Shown here: positions 1 to 8,905 of the stretch, piece by piece
Numbering within the stretch: position 1 is the first letter of the stretch
How the letters are laid out: each line of letters starts with the position of its first letter
NCBI GenBank assembly: GCA_014728115.1
Contig: WJME01000118.1
Location: 1 to 64,000, forward strand
Reading direction: 5' to 3'
DNA: 64,000 nucleotides
Source: Candidatus Zhuqueibacterota bacterium
Lineage (GTDB): Bacteria; Zhuqueibacterota; Zhuqueibacteria; Residuimicrobiales; Oceaniaggregativiventaceae
Position numbers and translations under genes: made by a program
The notes under the pieces: generated by a model
The model's database searches: none
Seen by the model: the letters and a program-made list of their open reading frames with translations, nothing else
Told to the model about the DNA's origin: nothing

Positions 1-2387
1 ATAATGACGGACCGACCAGCCTGATGGGGGCCATGGCGCTCATTCGTCAGACCTGTATGGATGCCCAGTGGTATCGTACAGCCTGGGAGCGATATGATGA
101 GCATCCTGAAATCAACAAGCGTCCGGAATTTGTCTCAGGATTAGACGATTTGGTGCCTGTGATGCAAGGGGAACAGCGTGTTGCCTTTCATCTGGACAGA
201 AATTCCGACTATAGACGAGTCTGGCTCCTGGCTCAGGAATTCAAATTCGATGTCATGATCTATGGTACAGGTACGGATTTCTGGCAGCGTAGCTGGACCG
301 ACAAATTGAACTGTCCGGTGGTTTTGCCTCTGACCTTTCCTCAAAGTCTAACCGTTGAGAATCCGGATCGTGCCTATGACGTATCCTTGGCTGAACTCCA
401 GGACTGGGCCTATGCGCCGTCAAATCCGATGTGGATGAATGAATCAGCGACTATTGCCCTGACCTCGCATGGGTTGAAAAAACCGGATGATTTTTTTTCC
501 CGCCTTCGTCTGGCAGTGCAACGGGGCTGGCCAAAGCAATCAGCAATCGCTGCCTTGACCGTCAATCCGGCGACATTCATTGGTATGGAAAAAACGCTGG
601 GAACCCTGGAACAAGGCAAGATCGCGAATCTGGTTGTCATGGATAAAGAGTTGTTCGATGATAAATCCCGCGTCATGGACGTCTGGATAGACGGACGCCG
701 CTTTGAATCCACGGTTCAGCCTGACGTCGATATCCGGGGTAAATGGAAGCTCTCTTCCTCTGATCGCCCGGATTTGGATATCGTTTTGGATATCAAGGGG
801 GCCTCACCCGATTTCAAGGGCACCATCACCGTCGAAAGTAGGACCATAAAATCCAGTATTGATCTTTTGGGCCGGCGGTTATCTGTGACATTTCCAGGAG
901 ATAGCCTCGGACTGCCGGGATTTATTCGCACAGTCGCGAGTGTCGGCGATTCTACATTGACTGGTTATTATCTGTTGCCGGATGCTTCTCGCCATCACAT
1001 CAGTGGTATTCAGATAGCCATTTCAGACACCCTGCAGGCAAAAAAAACACAGGACATTTTCATTCCCGATTTCCCGCAGGTTCGCAGAGGTGGGTTTGGT
1101 GCTCCCCTGGAACGCCCATACCTTGAAACGGTTTTGATTCGAGATGGTATTTTTTGGACCAATAGCGAAAAGGGTATCCTCAGGGGTGATATGCTTGTGG
1201 AAAAAGGCAAGATCGTTGAGGTGGATTCTGTTCTGGATTCTCCCGGGAATGCGTTTGTGATCGAGGCCAATGGCCGTCACGTAACGCCGGGTCTGATCGA
1301 TGCTCACTCACATACCGGAATCGACGGTGGAACGAATGAATTTTCCGATGCTGTGACTGCCCAGGTGCGTATCAAGGATGTCATCGATCCCAACGATATT
1401 GCTTTTTATCGGGTTCTCGCCGGCGGCTTGACCACGACTCATATCATGCATGGTTCAGCCAATCCCATCGGTGGCCAGAATGCCGTGGTCAAAATCAAAT
1501 GGGGCAAAGAAGCTGATGAGATGATCATGCAATCGGCTCCCGAAGATTTGAAATTTGCTCTCGGCGAGAATGTAAAGCGCAGCAATTGGGGCGGCAATAT
1601 GCCTTATCGTTACCCTTCCAGCCGCATGGGAGTCGAGCAAATTCTGCGGGATTATTTTTATGCTGCTCAGGAATACAACAAGGAATGGCAACAGTTCAAA
1701 GAGGGAAAAAATCGACGCAAAACCATCCCACCCCGTAGGGATTTGCAGCTGGATCCCCTGGTCGAGATTCTCCAGGGCGAACGCGATGTACACTGTCATG
1801 CTTATCGACAGGATGAAATGCTGATGTTTATCCGGTTGGCCAATGAATTCGGAATCAAGAATGTGATTTTTGAACATGGTCTCGAAGGGTTCAAGATCGC
1901 TGACGAAATTGCAAAAAACGGCTTTGGGGTTACTTCTTTCAGCGATTGGTGGATGTACAAATTTGAGGTGTTCGATGCTATTCCTCATAACGGTGCGATT
2001 CTCTATCATCAGGGCGCGAGTATTACATTTAATTCGGACAGCAATGAACTATCCCGGCGCCTTGCAAAAGAAGCGGCCAAGGCTGTTCGCTATGGCAATG
2101 TACCCCGTACCGAAGCACTTGGATTCGTTACCCTCTATTCCGCCCGGCAGCTGGGAGTCGATGACCGGCTGGGATCACTGGAATCCGGCAAAGATGCAGA
2201 CTTTGTCATCTGGAGTGGGGATCCGCTATCCAGCATGAGCCGCTGTGAACAAACCTGGATCGAAGGAGTAAAATATTTTGATATCGACGAAGATCAAAAG
2301 TTACAAGCAGACCTGATAAAGGAACGGGAAAGACTCGTTCAGATCTATCTCAGGCAAAAAAAGTCAAAACCGGAGGCCGGATCATGA
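1..2387 (+). CDS. Amidohydrolase family protein, two modules (5' partial)
   Basis: The reading frame is open from base 3 with no stop before the ATG at 24, and the upstream residues (NDGPTSLMGAMAL) look like the inside of the family, so the gene starts outside the window. The first ~230 residues are the C-terminal part of one amidohydrolase-like module, ending in the usual 'NPATFIGMEKTLGTLEQGKIANLVV' type of segment. A second, apparently complete metal-dependent hydrolase module follows from about residue 365 (counting from base 24). It has the beta-1 metal motif HSH at about 428-430, further candidate ligands in VHCHAYRQDE (about 590) and FEHGLEG, and a late Asp in TFNSDSNE. It resembles imidazolonepropionase-like amidohydrolases; the substrate is unknown. 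The gene overlaps the next, related gene by 4 bp (ATGA), so the two are probably translationally coupled. Confidence 0.85.
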   Translation, partial: NDGPTSLMGAMALIRQTCMDAQWYRTAWERYDEHPEINKRPEFVSGLDDLVPVMQGEQRVAFHLDRNSDYRRVWLLAQEFKFDVMIYGTGTDFWQRSWTDKLNCPVVLPLTFPQSLTVENPDRAYDVSLAELQDWAYAPSNPMWMNESATIALTSHGLKKPDDFFSRLRLAVQRGWPKQSAIAALTVNPATFIGMEKTLGTLEQGKIANLVVMDKELFDDKSRVMDVWIDGRRFESTVQPDVDIRGKWKLSSSDRPDLDIVLDIKGASPDFKGTITVESRTIKSSIDLLGRRLSVTFPGDSLGLPGFIRTVASVGDSTLTGYYLLPDASRHHISGIQIAISDTLQAKKTQDIFIPDFPQVRRGGFGAPLERPYLETVLIRDGIFWTNSEKGILRGDMLVEKGKIVEVDSVLDSPGNAFVIEANGRHVTPGLIDAHSHTGIDGGTNEFSDAVTAQVRIKDVIDPNDIAFYRVLAGGLTTTHIMHGSANPIGGQNAVVKIKWGKEADEMIMQSAPEDLKFALGENVKRSNWGGNMPYRYPSSRMGVEQILRDYFYAAQEYNKEWQQFKEGKNRRKTIPPRRDLQLDPLVEILQGERDVHCHAYRQDEMLMFIRLANEFGIKNVIFEHGLEGFKIADEIAKNGFGVTSFSDWWMYKFEVFDAIPHNGAILYHQGASITFNSDSNELSRRLAKEAAKAVRYGNVPRTEALGFVTLYSARQLGVDDRLGSLESGKDADFVIWSGDPLSSMSRCEQTWIEGVKYFDIDEDQKLQADLIKERERLVQIYLRQKKSKPEAGS

Positions 2388-3667
2388 TCAAGAGTTGGGT
2401 TGTCATTTTATTCGGATTTGCGTGTGTCTATGCGCATGATCAAATCCCTGCCCCTCCTCAGACCCAGCCGATTGCGCTCGTAGGGGCTGATCTCTATACG
2501 GTCTCGGGCGAGGTCATCAGAAAAGGCACCTTGGTTTTTGATAAAGGCCGTATTGTGTCATTGGGAAAGAATATCGAGATCCCGGATGATGCAGAGGTGA
2601 TCCGAATAGAGGGAAAGCGTGTCTATCCCGGAATGATTCTGGCCAGCTCTACATTGGGCCTGGTCGAAGTCAGCTCGGTTTCTGCCACGGTCGATGTAAG
2701 CGAAAAAGCTCAGATCTCGCCAGAGGTCAGGGCGGTTGCCGCTCTCAATCCGGACAGTGAACTCTTGCCTGTTACGCGCAGCAACGGAATTACTCTGGCT
2801 GTAGTGAATCCCCGTGGAGGCCTGATCGCCGGTCGATCAGCTCTGATCGAGTTGGATGGCTGGACATGGGAGGATATGGCCGTCGAACCCGTGATCGCAC
2901 TGGATGTGTATTGGCCTTCTATGCAGATCGATCATTTGGACAAAAAAAGCAAAAAAGAGCAATTGTCTGAAATCCACAAGAGAATAGAGTCGATCACAAA
3001 GGCCTTTCAAAGTGCCCGGGCGTTTCACAGAGATCGCGAGGCTAAAACCGATGTCCGCTGGCAGGCCATGACCGATGTCTTTGAGAAAAAGATGCCTGTT
3101 TTTGTGCACGCCAACGAGATCAAGCAGATTCAGGCAGCCATTGACTGGAGTTTGCAGCAGAATATCAGGATGATTCTTGTGGGCGGATACGATGCACCCC
3201 TGGCAGCGGATCGTCTGAAAAAACATCACATTCCCGTGATTTTAGGAGACGTCCATCGGCTGCCCATGCGACATGATGATCCGGTGAATACTCCTTTTGG
3301 TGTTGCCGCCAAACTATATAAGAAATCCGTTCAGTTTTGCCTGAGCGCCGGAGACGGAGCTTCTATGTTTGCCCGGAATCTTGCCTTCCAGGCCGGCACA
3401 ACCGTCGCCCATGGTCTTCCTTACGAGCAAGCCCTCAAAGCAGTGACTCTGTATCCGGCCGAAATCCTCGGTGTGGCCAACAGGGTGGGTTCGCTTGAAC
3501 CCGGCAAGCATGCAACCCTGCTTGTCACAGATGGCGATCTGTTGGAGATCGATACCCGCATCGAGATGGAATTCATTCAGGGCCGGCGTGTGGATCTAAA
3601 CAACAAGCACACCATGCTCTATCATAAATATCTGGAAAAATACAAACAAAAAGCATTGAATGAATGA
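2384..3667 (+). CDS. Exported amidohydrolase-like protein lacking the HxH motif
   Basis: 427 residues with an N-terminal signal peptide (hydrophobic residues 5-17, cleavage near YAHD). The fold signature of the amidohydrolase family is clear: an N-terminal urease-like beta-sandwich (ALVGADLYTVSG, GTLVFDKGRIVSLG), and a C-terminal 'TLYPAEILGVANRVGSLEPGK' type end. Where active members have a PGxxDxHxH metal motif, this protein reads YPGMILASSTLGL, so the beta-1 histidines are absent. A FVHAN segment (about residue 242) and a late AGDGAS are present. It starts inside the stop region of the preceding amidohydrolase and resembles that protein's first module. It may be a non-catalytic partner or use an altered metal site; the reaction is unknown. 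Confidence 0.82.
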   Translation: MIKSWVVILFGFACVYAHDQIPAPPQTQPIALVGADLYTVSGEVIRKGTLVFDKGRIVSLGKNIEIPDDAEVIRIEGKRVYPGMILASSTLGLVEVSSVSATVDVSEKAQISPEVRAVAALNPDSELLPVTRSNGITLAVVNPRGGLIAGRSALIELDGWTWEDMAVEPVIALDVYWPSMQIDHLDKKSKKEQLSEIHKRIESITKAFQSARAFHRDREAKTDVRWQAMTDVFEKKMPVFVHANEIKQIQAAIDWSLQQNIRMILVGGYDAPLAADRLKKHHIPVILGDVHRLPMRHDDPVNTPFGVAAKLYKKSVQFCLSAGDGASMFARNLAFQAGTTVAHGLPYEQALKAVTLYPAEILGVANRVGSLEPGKHATLLVTDGDLLEIDTRIEMEFIQGRRVDLNNKHTMLYHKYLEKYKQKALNE

Positions 3668-3674
3668 GGTGACA

Positions 3675-6600
3675 ATGCGTTTAGCCAGTACGATCACTTT
3701 TTGTTTATACGCCTTTGCATTTGCACAGCCATCCGCTATCCACCACTCGATCGAGGTTCGTCTGATTCCGGATAGCGCCTTTCTGGAGGTACGGGACACG
3801 ATCACCTTTCCTGATCAGGATCAACAACAGATTGAATTTCTCTTGCTTTCGGATTTAGAACTGCAAGTACTCACTCCCGGAATCGACCTCGAACCAGTGG
3901 AAACAAAAGTCTCGGCAAAAGATACCGGAATGGATCAGGAAGAACATACCGCTGCTATCCGCCAAACCCGTTATCGATTATCTGGTGAAAATCTCGAAAA
4001 GGTCACGCTATCGTATTCGGGCCGCGTTTATTTCCCCATACAAGAACTTGCCCAGGAATATGCCCGGGGATTTAGTCAGACCCCCGGTCTCATCGACACC
4101 CTGGGGGCCTACCTGGGTGGATCGACCTACTGGCTGCCCTGGATAGAGGATGAGTTCGTTACCTTTGATCTAATGGTCGATCTGCCTGCAGAGTGGGATG
4201 TGGTGAGCCAGGGAAAACGCGTGCGCCATGAAATTACAAACAACAGGCGTTTGAGCCAATGGAGTTGCGAGTTTCCCATGGAAGAGGTCTATCTTATCGC
4301 TGCTCCGTTTCATGAATATGATCTGGAGGTGGGGAATATCGATGTGATGGCTTTTTTGCGATCTCCCGATGATAATCTCGCCAACAAGTATCTCCAGACC
4401 ACCGGTCAATATCTCGAAATGTACCGCAAACTCATTGGTCCTTTCCCTTTCAGCAAGTTTGCCCTGGTGGAAAATTTTTGGGAGACCGGGTATGGCATGC
4501 CTTCCTTTACTTTGTTAGGGCCGCAGGTGATCAGGTTTCCATTTATCCTTCATTCATCTTATCCTCACGAACTGTTGCATAACTATTGGGGGAACAGTGT
4601 TTACGTGGATTTTGATTCTGGAAACTGGTGTGAAGGGATCACGGCTTATATGGCCGATCATCTGATCAAGGAGCAACGCGGCCAGGCCGAGGAATATCGT
4701 CGCACGGTTTTGCAAAAATTTACCGATTATGTCAAAGACGCTAATGATTTCCCGTTGTCCCAATTTTCTTCGCGCTACGACGCTGCCTCTGAAGCGATTG
4801 GCTATGGCAAAAGCTCTATGCTTTGGGAGATGCTTCGATACAAAATTGGTGATGATCTGTTCATCAAAGGCTGGCAAACCGTATACAATCGGCAAAAATT
4901 CAAGCAAACCTCTTTTGATGATATCCAAAATATTTTCAACGAGGTGACAGGACAGGATTTGCAGCCCTTTTTCGAACAATGGGTCAACCGTACAGGAGCA
5001 CCGGAGCTAAAACTGGCTGATGCGTCTGTTGAACAAACAGGAAGCGGCTATACGATTCACTTTACATTACAGCAAATTCAGAAAGAAAATCCGTTCGAGC
5101 TGCAGATTCCGGTGGGCATTGTACATGGCGATAGCACGGTTCTGGAAACCATCGTCATAAATGGTCGTTCCCAAACCCACTCTATTCGAGTCAAGGATCA
5201 TCTTCTGGCTCTGGAGATCGATCCTCAGTTCAATGTATTCCGCAGGCTGGATGCCAATGAAATCCCGCCCTCGCTCTCTGCCATCTTTGGTGCTGAACAG
5301 GTACTGATTGTTTTACCTGCAAAAGCGACTGGAGAGAAACGGGCCGCTTATGATTCTCTGGCCATGCTGTGGAGTCACGATGCTCAGCAGTCCATTTCCG
5401 TGACGCTGGATAACGAGATAGACACTTTGCCGGCTGATCATGCTGTCTGGCTATTTGGACGAGAAAATCGCTTTGTTTCGGTCATTGACAACGGACTGGC
5501 CCCGTACGATTCGGACTTTTCAGAGGGGGCTGTCAGACTGGGAAAAAAAGAGTTTCCAACGGATCGAAACAGCACTATTGTGACCGTGCGACATCCTCAT
5601 AATCCGAAATCTGTAGCGGTCATGCTGGTTACGGACAGCATGCAAGCTGCGATGGGACTGTCCCGAAAATTACCTCACTATGGCAAATACAGTTATCTGG
5701 TGTTCGAAGGGACAGAACCCACCAATACTGAAAAGGGTCAATGGCCGGCTGTCAATTCACCCCTTGTACATCGCTTTGAGCCCCAAAGCGAGCTGGTTTC
5801 TTTTCCTGCACGCGAGGCCCTGGCCAAACTCGAGCCTCTGTTTTCTGGTGAACGCATGCTGGAAACGGTCGAGCAATTGAGCGGGCCGGATATGCAGGGC
5901 CGCGGTCTGGCCACGGATGGCATCGACATAGCTGCCCAGGTTATCGCTGACCGATTTGCCGCAGCCGGGTTGCAGCCAGGTGCACCGGATGGCTCCTATT
6001 TTCAATCATGGATCGGTGTGGTGGGTGCAGAGGGAAATCAGGATACCCTGAAAAATGTTATTGCCGTGCTTCCGGGCAGCAATCCGGAATTCAAAGAACA
6101 AAGTGCGATACTCTGCGCTCATTATGATCATCTGGGCTATGGCTGGCCGGATGTCAGGGAAGGAAATAAGGGTAAACTCCATCCCGGAGCCGACGACAAT
6201 GCCAGTGGTGTGGCCGTGATGCTGGAGCTGGCTGATAATCTCGCACAAACATTAAAGCCTGACCGGGATATCGTTTTTATCGCTTTTACAGCTGAAGAAA
6301 ACGGTCTGGCCGGTTCAAAATATTACGTCCAGCATCCTGTCAGGCCCCTTTTAAAAACCATGGGCGTGTTGAATCTGGACACGGTAGGACGGCTTGGGGA
6401 TCGAAAGGTGATGGTCATCAACAGCAACTCTGCCAATGAGTGGAAATTTATCTTTATGGGAGTGGGATATGTCACCGGTGTAGAGGCTGATCTCATCACC
6501 CAGGATCTGGATGCCAGCGACCAAAAGAGTTTTATCGACGCCGGTGTGCCTGCCGTGCAACTCTTTGGCGGCCCTCATCACGATTACCATCGGCCCTCCG

Positions 6601-7019
6601 ATACAGCGGACAAGATCGATATCCGCGGACTGGTTCGTATGGCCACCTTTGCCCGTGAAACCCTGCTCTATTTGGCTGAACGGCCAGAGCCCATGACCTT
6701 TATGGGGCATCCTCAGACCAGCGGCCATCCCGGAACCGTTCAGCCCGCAGGTGAACGGCGTGCCAGTACCGGCACCATGCCCGATTTTGCCTATCAGGGC
6801 AAAGGGATGAAAATCGGAGCGGTTTCATCCGGATCGGCAGCGTATAATGCCGGTTTACAAAAAGGTGATGTCATTATAGAGTTTAATAGTAAACCTATCG
6901 AGAATTTACGGGATTATTCCAATGCTCTCAAACTGCATAAACCTGGAGATGAGGTTCAGGTAAAGGTGATGAGAGGAGAAGAAAAAATTGATGCCAGCCT
7001 GATTTTACAGGAACGCTGA
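3675..7019 (+). CDS. Exported M1-like / M28 metallopeptidase fusion with PDZ domain
   Basis: About 1114 residues. The ATG at 3675 is preferred over 3660 because a GAGGTG ribosome-binding sequence lies just before it and a signal peptide (MRLASTITFCLYAFAFAQ) begins there. Residues ~20-520 form a gluzincin (M1-type) region with HELLH at 298-302 and a following Glu at 320 (NWCEG). The usual GAMEN exopeptidase motif is replaced by a TGYGMP segment. Residues ~730-1010 are an M28 aminopeptidase domain, with HYDHLG from 816, GADDNASG, TAEENGLAGS and a late His in HHDYHRPSD, matching the two-zinc ligand set. The last ~80 residues are a PDZ domain (AGLQKGDVIIEFN). It probably acts in the periplasm or at the envelope on peptides, with two separate active sites. 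It follows the amidohydrolases almost without a gap. Confidence 0.9.
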   Translation: MRLASTITFCLYAFAFAQPSAIHHSIEVRLIPDSAFLEVRDTITFPDQDQQQIEFLLLSDLELQVLTPGIDLEPVETKVSAKDTGMDQEEHTAAIRQTRYRLSGENLEKVTLSYSGRVYFPIQELAQEYARGFSQTPGLIDTLGAYLGGSTYWLPWIEDEFVTFDLMVDLPAEWDVVSQGKRVRHEITNNRRLSQWSCEFPMEEVYLIAAPFHEYDLEVGNIDVMAFLRSPDDNLANKYLQTTGQYLEMYRKLIGPFPFSKFALVENFWETGYGMPSFTLLGPQVIRFPFILHSSYPHELLHNYWGNSVYVDFDSGNWCEGITAYMADHLIKEQRGQAEEYRRTVLQKFTDYVKDANDFPLSQFSSRYDAASEAIGYGKSSMLWEMLRYKIGDDLFIKGWQTVYNRQKFKQTSFDDIQNIFNEVTGQDLQPFFEQWVNRTGAPELKLADASVEQTGSGYTIHFTLQQIQKENPFELQIPVGIVHGDSTVLETIVINGRSQTHSIRVKDHLLALEIDPQFNVFRRLDANEIPPSLSAIFGAEQVLIVLPAKATGEKRAAYDSLAMLWSHDAQQSISVTLDNEIDTLPADHAVWLFGRENRFVSVIDNGLAPYDSDFSEGAVRLGKKEFPTDRNSTIVTVRHPHNPKSVAVMLVTDSMQAAMGLSRKLPHYGKYSYLVFEGTEPTNTEKGQWPAVNSPLVHRFEPQSELVSFPAREALAKLEPLFSGERMLETVEQLSGPDMQGRGLATDGIDIAAQVIADRFAAAGLQPGAPDGSYFQSWIGVVGAEGNQDTLKNVIAVLPGSNPEFKEQSAILCAHYDHLGYGWPDVREGNKGKLHPGADDNASGVAVMLELADNLAQTLKPDRDIVFIAFTAEENGLAGSKYYVQHPVRPLLKTMGVLNLDTVGRLGDRKVMVINSNSANEWKFIFMGVGYVTGVEADLITQDLDASDQKSFIDAGVPAVQLFGGPHHDYHRPSDTADKIDIRGLVRMATFARETLLYLAERPEPMTFMGHPQTSGHPGTVQPAGERRASTGTMPDFAYQGKGMKIGAVSSGSAAYNAGLQKGDVIIEFNSKPIENLRDYSNALKLHKPGDEVQVKVMRGEEKIDASLILQER

Positions 7020-7048
7020 ACGCTATTCAATCATAAAAAGGAACGATT

Positions 7049-7972
7049 TTGAAAACGATCGGTTTGTTTTTTGCCTTTTTGGCTTTGCTGATGGTTTCCT
7101 GCCAAAAGGATACCCATCAACTGATTCTGACAGAACCCCGGATGCTCGTGCAAGAGTGCAGGTTTACCGAAGGACCATCTGTAGATTCCAGGGGAGTGCT
7201 CTATTTTTCCGATGGTCCCAACAATCGCATCATGCGGTTGACCCCTGACGGAGAGATCAGTGTCCATCTCCAGCCCAGTGGCCGCGCCAATGGCACTGCT
7301 GTCGATCATGAGGACCGGTTGGTGATGTGCCAGTCGCATGGAGAAGGAGGGGGCCGGCGTATTGCCAGACTCGAACACGATGGGACCATCACAGTGCTCG
7401 CTGATTCGTTCAGGGGAGCCCCCTTTATCGGTCCCAATGATTTGACCATCGACCGTAAAGGGCGCATCTATTTTACAGACCCATATTATGGTCCGCCCGC
7501 CGAGAAATCCCAGCCGGTTAGCGGAGTGTATCGGATCGATCGTCCCGGTCAGGTGGTGATGGTCATCGATTCTTTGCAACGACCCAATGGGATTATTCTC
7601 ACCCCCGATAATAAAGCGCTCTATGTTTCTGATCGGGGAACCCAGCGCTTGCATCGATATCGCGTGCTCGAAAATGGCGACCTCGAGCATGAGCGCATCG
7701 TATATGATTTTTCCCCGGATCGCGGTATCGATGGCATGGCCCTGGATGTTCAAGGCCATATCTATGGCGCCGCCGGCAAGGATTCGACCAGCGGCGTCTA
7801 TGTGCTCTCTCCTCAAGGTGATCTGTTGCAGATCGTGAAGGTAGAGGGATTGGCCACCAATGTGACTTTTGGCGGTCCGGATCGCAAGCAGCTTTTTTTG
7901 ACAGCCGAATCTCGTCTATACGGATTTACGACGCATTTTCAGGGCATAGAGTTGCCTGTAACGAAAAAATGA
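7049..7972 (+). CDS. SMP-30/gluconolactonase-like lipoprotein
   Basis: 307 residues starting at a TTG, preceded by an AAAAGGA ribosome-binding site at 7036-7042. The N-terminus is a lipoprotein signal (lipobox LMVSC, Cys about 17). The rest is a six-bladed propeller of the SMP-30/gluconolactonase/LRE type: FTEGPSVDSRGVLYFSD holds the expected first metal-ligand Glu, GPNDLTIDRKGRIYFTDPYYG the Asn/Asp pair, and RPNGIILTPDNKALYVSD and DGMALDVQGHIYG later blades. Family members hydrolyse sugar lactones or related esters using one divalent metal. It is the last gene of the run that begins with the amidohydrolases, 29 nt after the peptidase, so it is probably co-transcribed. The substrate is not known. 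Confidence 0.88.
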   Translation: MKTIGLFFAFLALLMVSCQKDTHQLILTEPRMLVQECRFTEGPSVDSRGVLYFSDGPNNRIMRLTPDGEISVHLQPSGRANGTAVDHEDRLVMCQSHGEGGGRRIARLEHDGTITVLADSFRGAPFIGPNDLTIDRKGRIYFTDPYYGPPAEKSQPVSGVYRIDRPGQVVMVIDSLQRPNGIILTPDNKALYVSDRGTQRLHRYRVLENGDLEHERIVYDFSPDRGIDGMALDVQGHIYGAAGKDSTSGVYVLSPQGDLLQIVKVEGLATNVTFGGPDRKQLFLTAESRLYGFTTHFQGIELPVTKK

Positions 7973-8008
7973 GCAAGTGTGGGTGCAAAACCTTTTTAAG
8001 GGGATGAA

Positions 8009-8905
8009 ATGTCAAGTCTGGTTGATGATTTAAAATCATCAAAAAATACTCTCAATGAATTCAGAGAAATCGCTGAGCGTTCTCTCAACTATATGCTAGA
8101 TATGATCGATGAGACCATAATCTATAATGATTACAAAATTTGTTCTTCAACCACCGCGGGGACGAGAAAAACTATTCGTCCCCTTAACATGAACTTGTTT
8201 ATTGCCGATGCAAATCAATTCAAGCAGGAATATAATGAATTTGAAAAATGCCTGTTGAAAATCAGAGAAAAGAATTACAATTTTCAAAAGGAAAATGAGA
8301 TTCTCATTGATAGAGTTGTTTATACCATCCAACAAGCTATTGGAGTTGGATTCGATCTGGTTGTCGAGTCGAACAGCGCACGAAAACATGTGGGCAACAG
8401 GTTTGAAGAATTGATCAGAACTATTTTCAGATCTCTTGATATAAAATTGAAAAAAATAGTATCGAGTATTCCTTATCATACCGAACAAGGAGAGAGTTAT
8501 TACAAGTGCGAGACGGATATCGTTCTAAGCCCATTTGATAAGGTGAAATCAACCTCATTAATGATTGATCCAGCTGAGATTATTATTTCACTTAAAACCA
8601 CGACAAAAGATCGCATGCCCAAAATATTCATTGATAAACTTTTAATGGAAAAATTTCTTGATCGTCCGGTAAAAATGGTTGGAATATCTCAAAATGATAT
8701 ACAAAGAAAGGAAGGTGCAAAACCTACCGTCAATACGACCTTTGTTGCCAATTTATTTATGGTATACACCCAATTTTTGACAGATTTAAATGGTTATTAT
8801 TATATGGATTTACCTCATCGCGCCAAAGAGGAGCCATTTAATCGGCATATTTTTAGATTTTCAAAATTAATCACCAAAGATGTTTGGGATTTACTGAATT
8901 CTTAA
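8009..8905 (+). CDS. Putative type II restriction endonuclease (PD-(D/E)XK type)
   Basis: 298 residues. The motif set around residues 130-200 fits a PD-(D/E)XK nuclease: a helix with GNRFEELI (Glu 134/135), ETDIVLSP (Asp 170), then EIIISLKTTTKDR (Lys 196), the '(S/T)LKT..(K/R)(D/E)R' pattern of many type II enzymes. It converges on and overlaps by 15 bp the DNA methyltransferase gene, the expected context for a restriction enzyme. A GGGGAT ribosome-binding sequence precedes the ATG. The DNA is clearly A+T-richer than its neighbours: by hand count 8221-8280 is 28% GC against 60% for 7741-7800, suggesting horizontal acquisition. The recognition sequence cannot be deduced. Family placement rests on motifs and context only. 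Confidence 0.75.
   Translation: MSSLVDDLKSSKNTLNEFREIAERSLNYMLDMIDETIIYNDYKICSSTTAGTRKTIRPLNMNLFIADANQFKQEYNEFEKCLLKIREKNYNFQKENEILIDRVVYTIQQAIGVGFDLVVESNSARKHVGNRFEELIRTIFRSLDIKLKKIVSSIPYHTEQGESYYKCETDIVLSPFDKVKSTSLMIDPAEIIISLKTTTKDRMPKIFIDKLLMEKFLDRPVKMVGISQNDIQRKEGAKPTVNTTFVANLFMVYTQFLTDLNGYYYMDLPHRAKEEPFNRHIFRFSKLITKDVWDLLNS

Noticed and set aside
7031-7816. 261-residue minus-strand frame opposite the SMP-30 gene
   Set aside because: The plus strand encodes a well-supported propeller with a lipoprotein signal; the antisense frame has no recognisable features.
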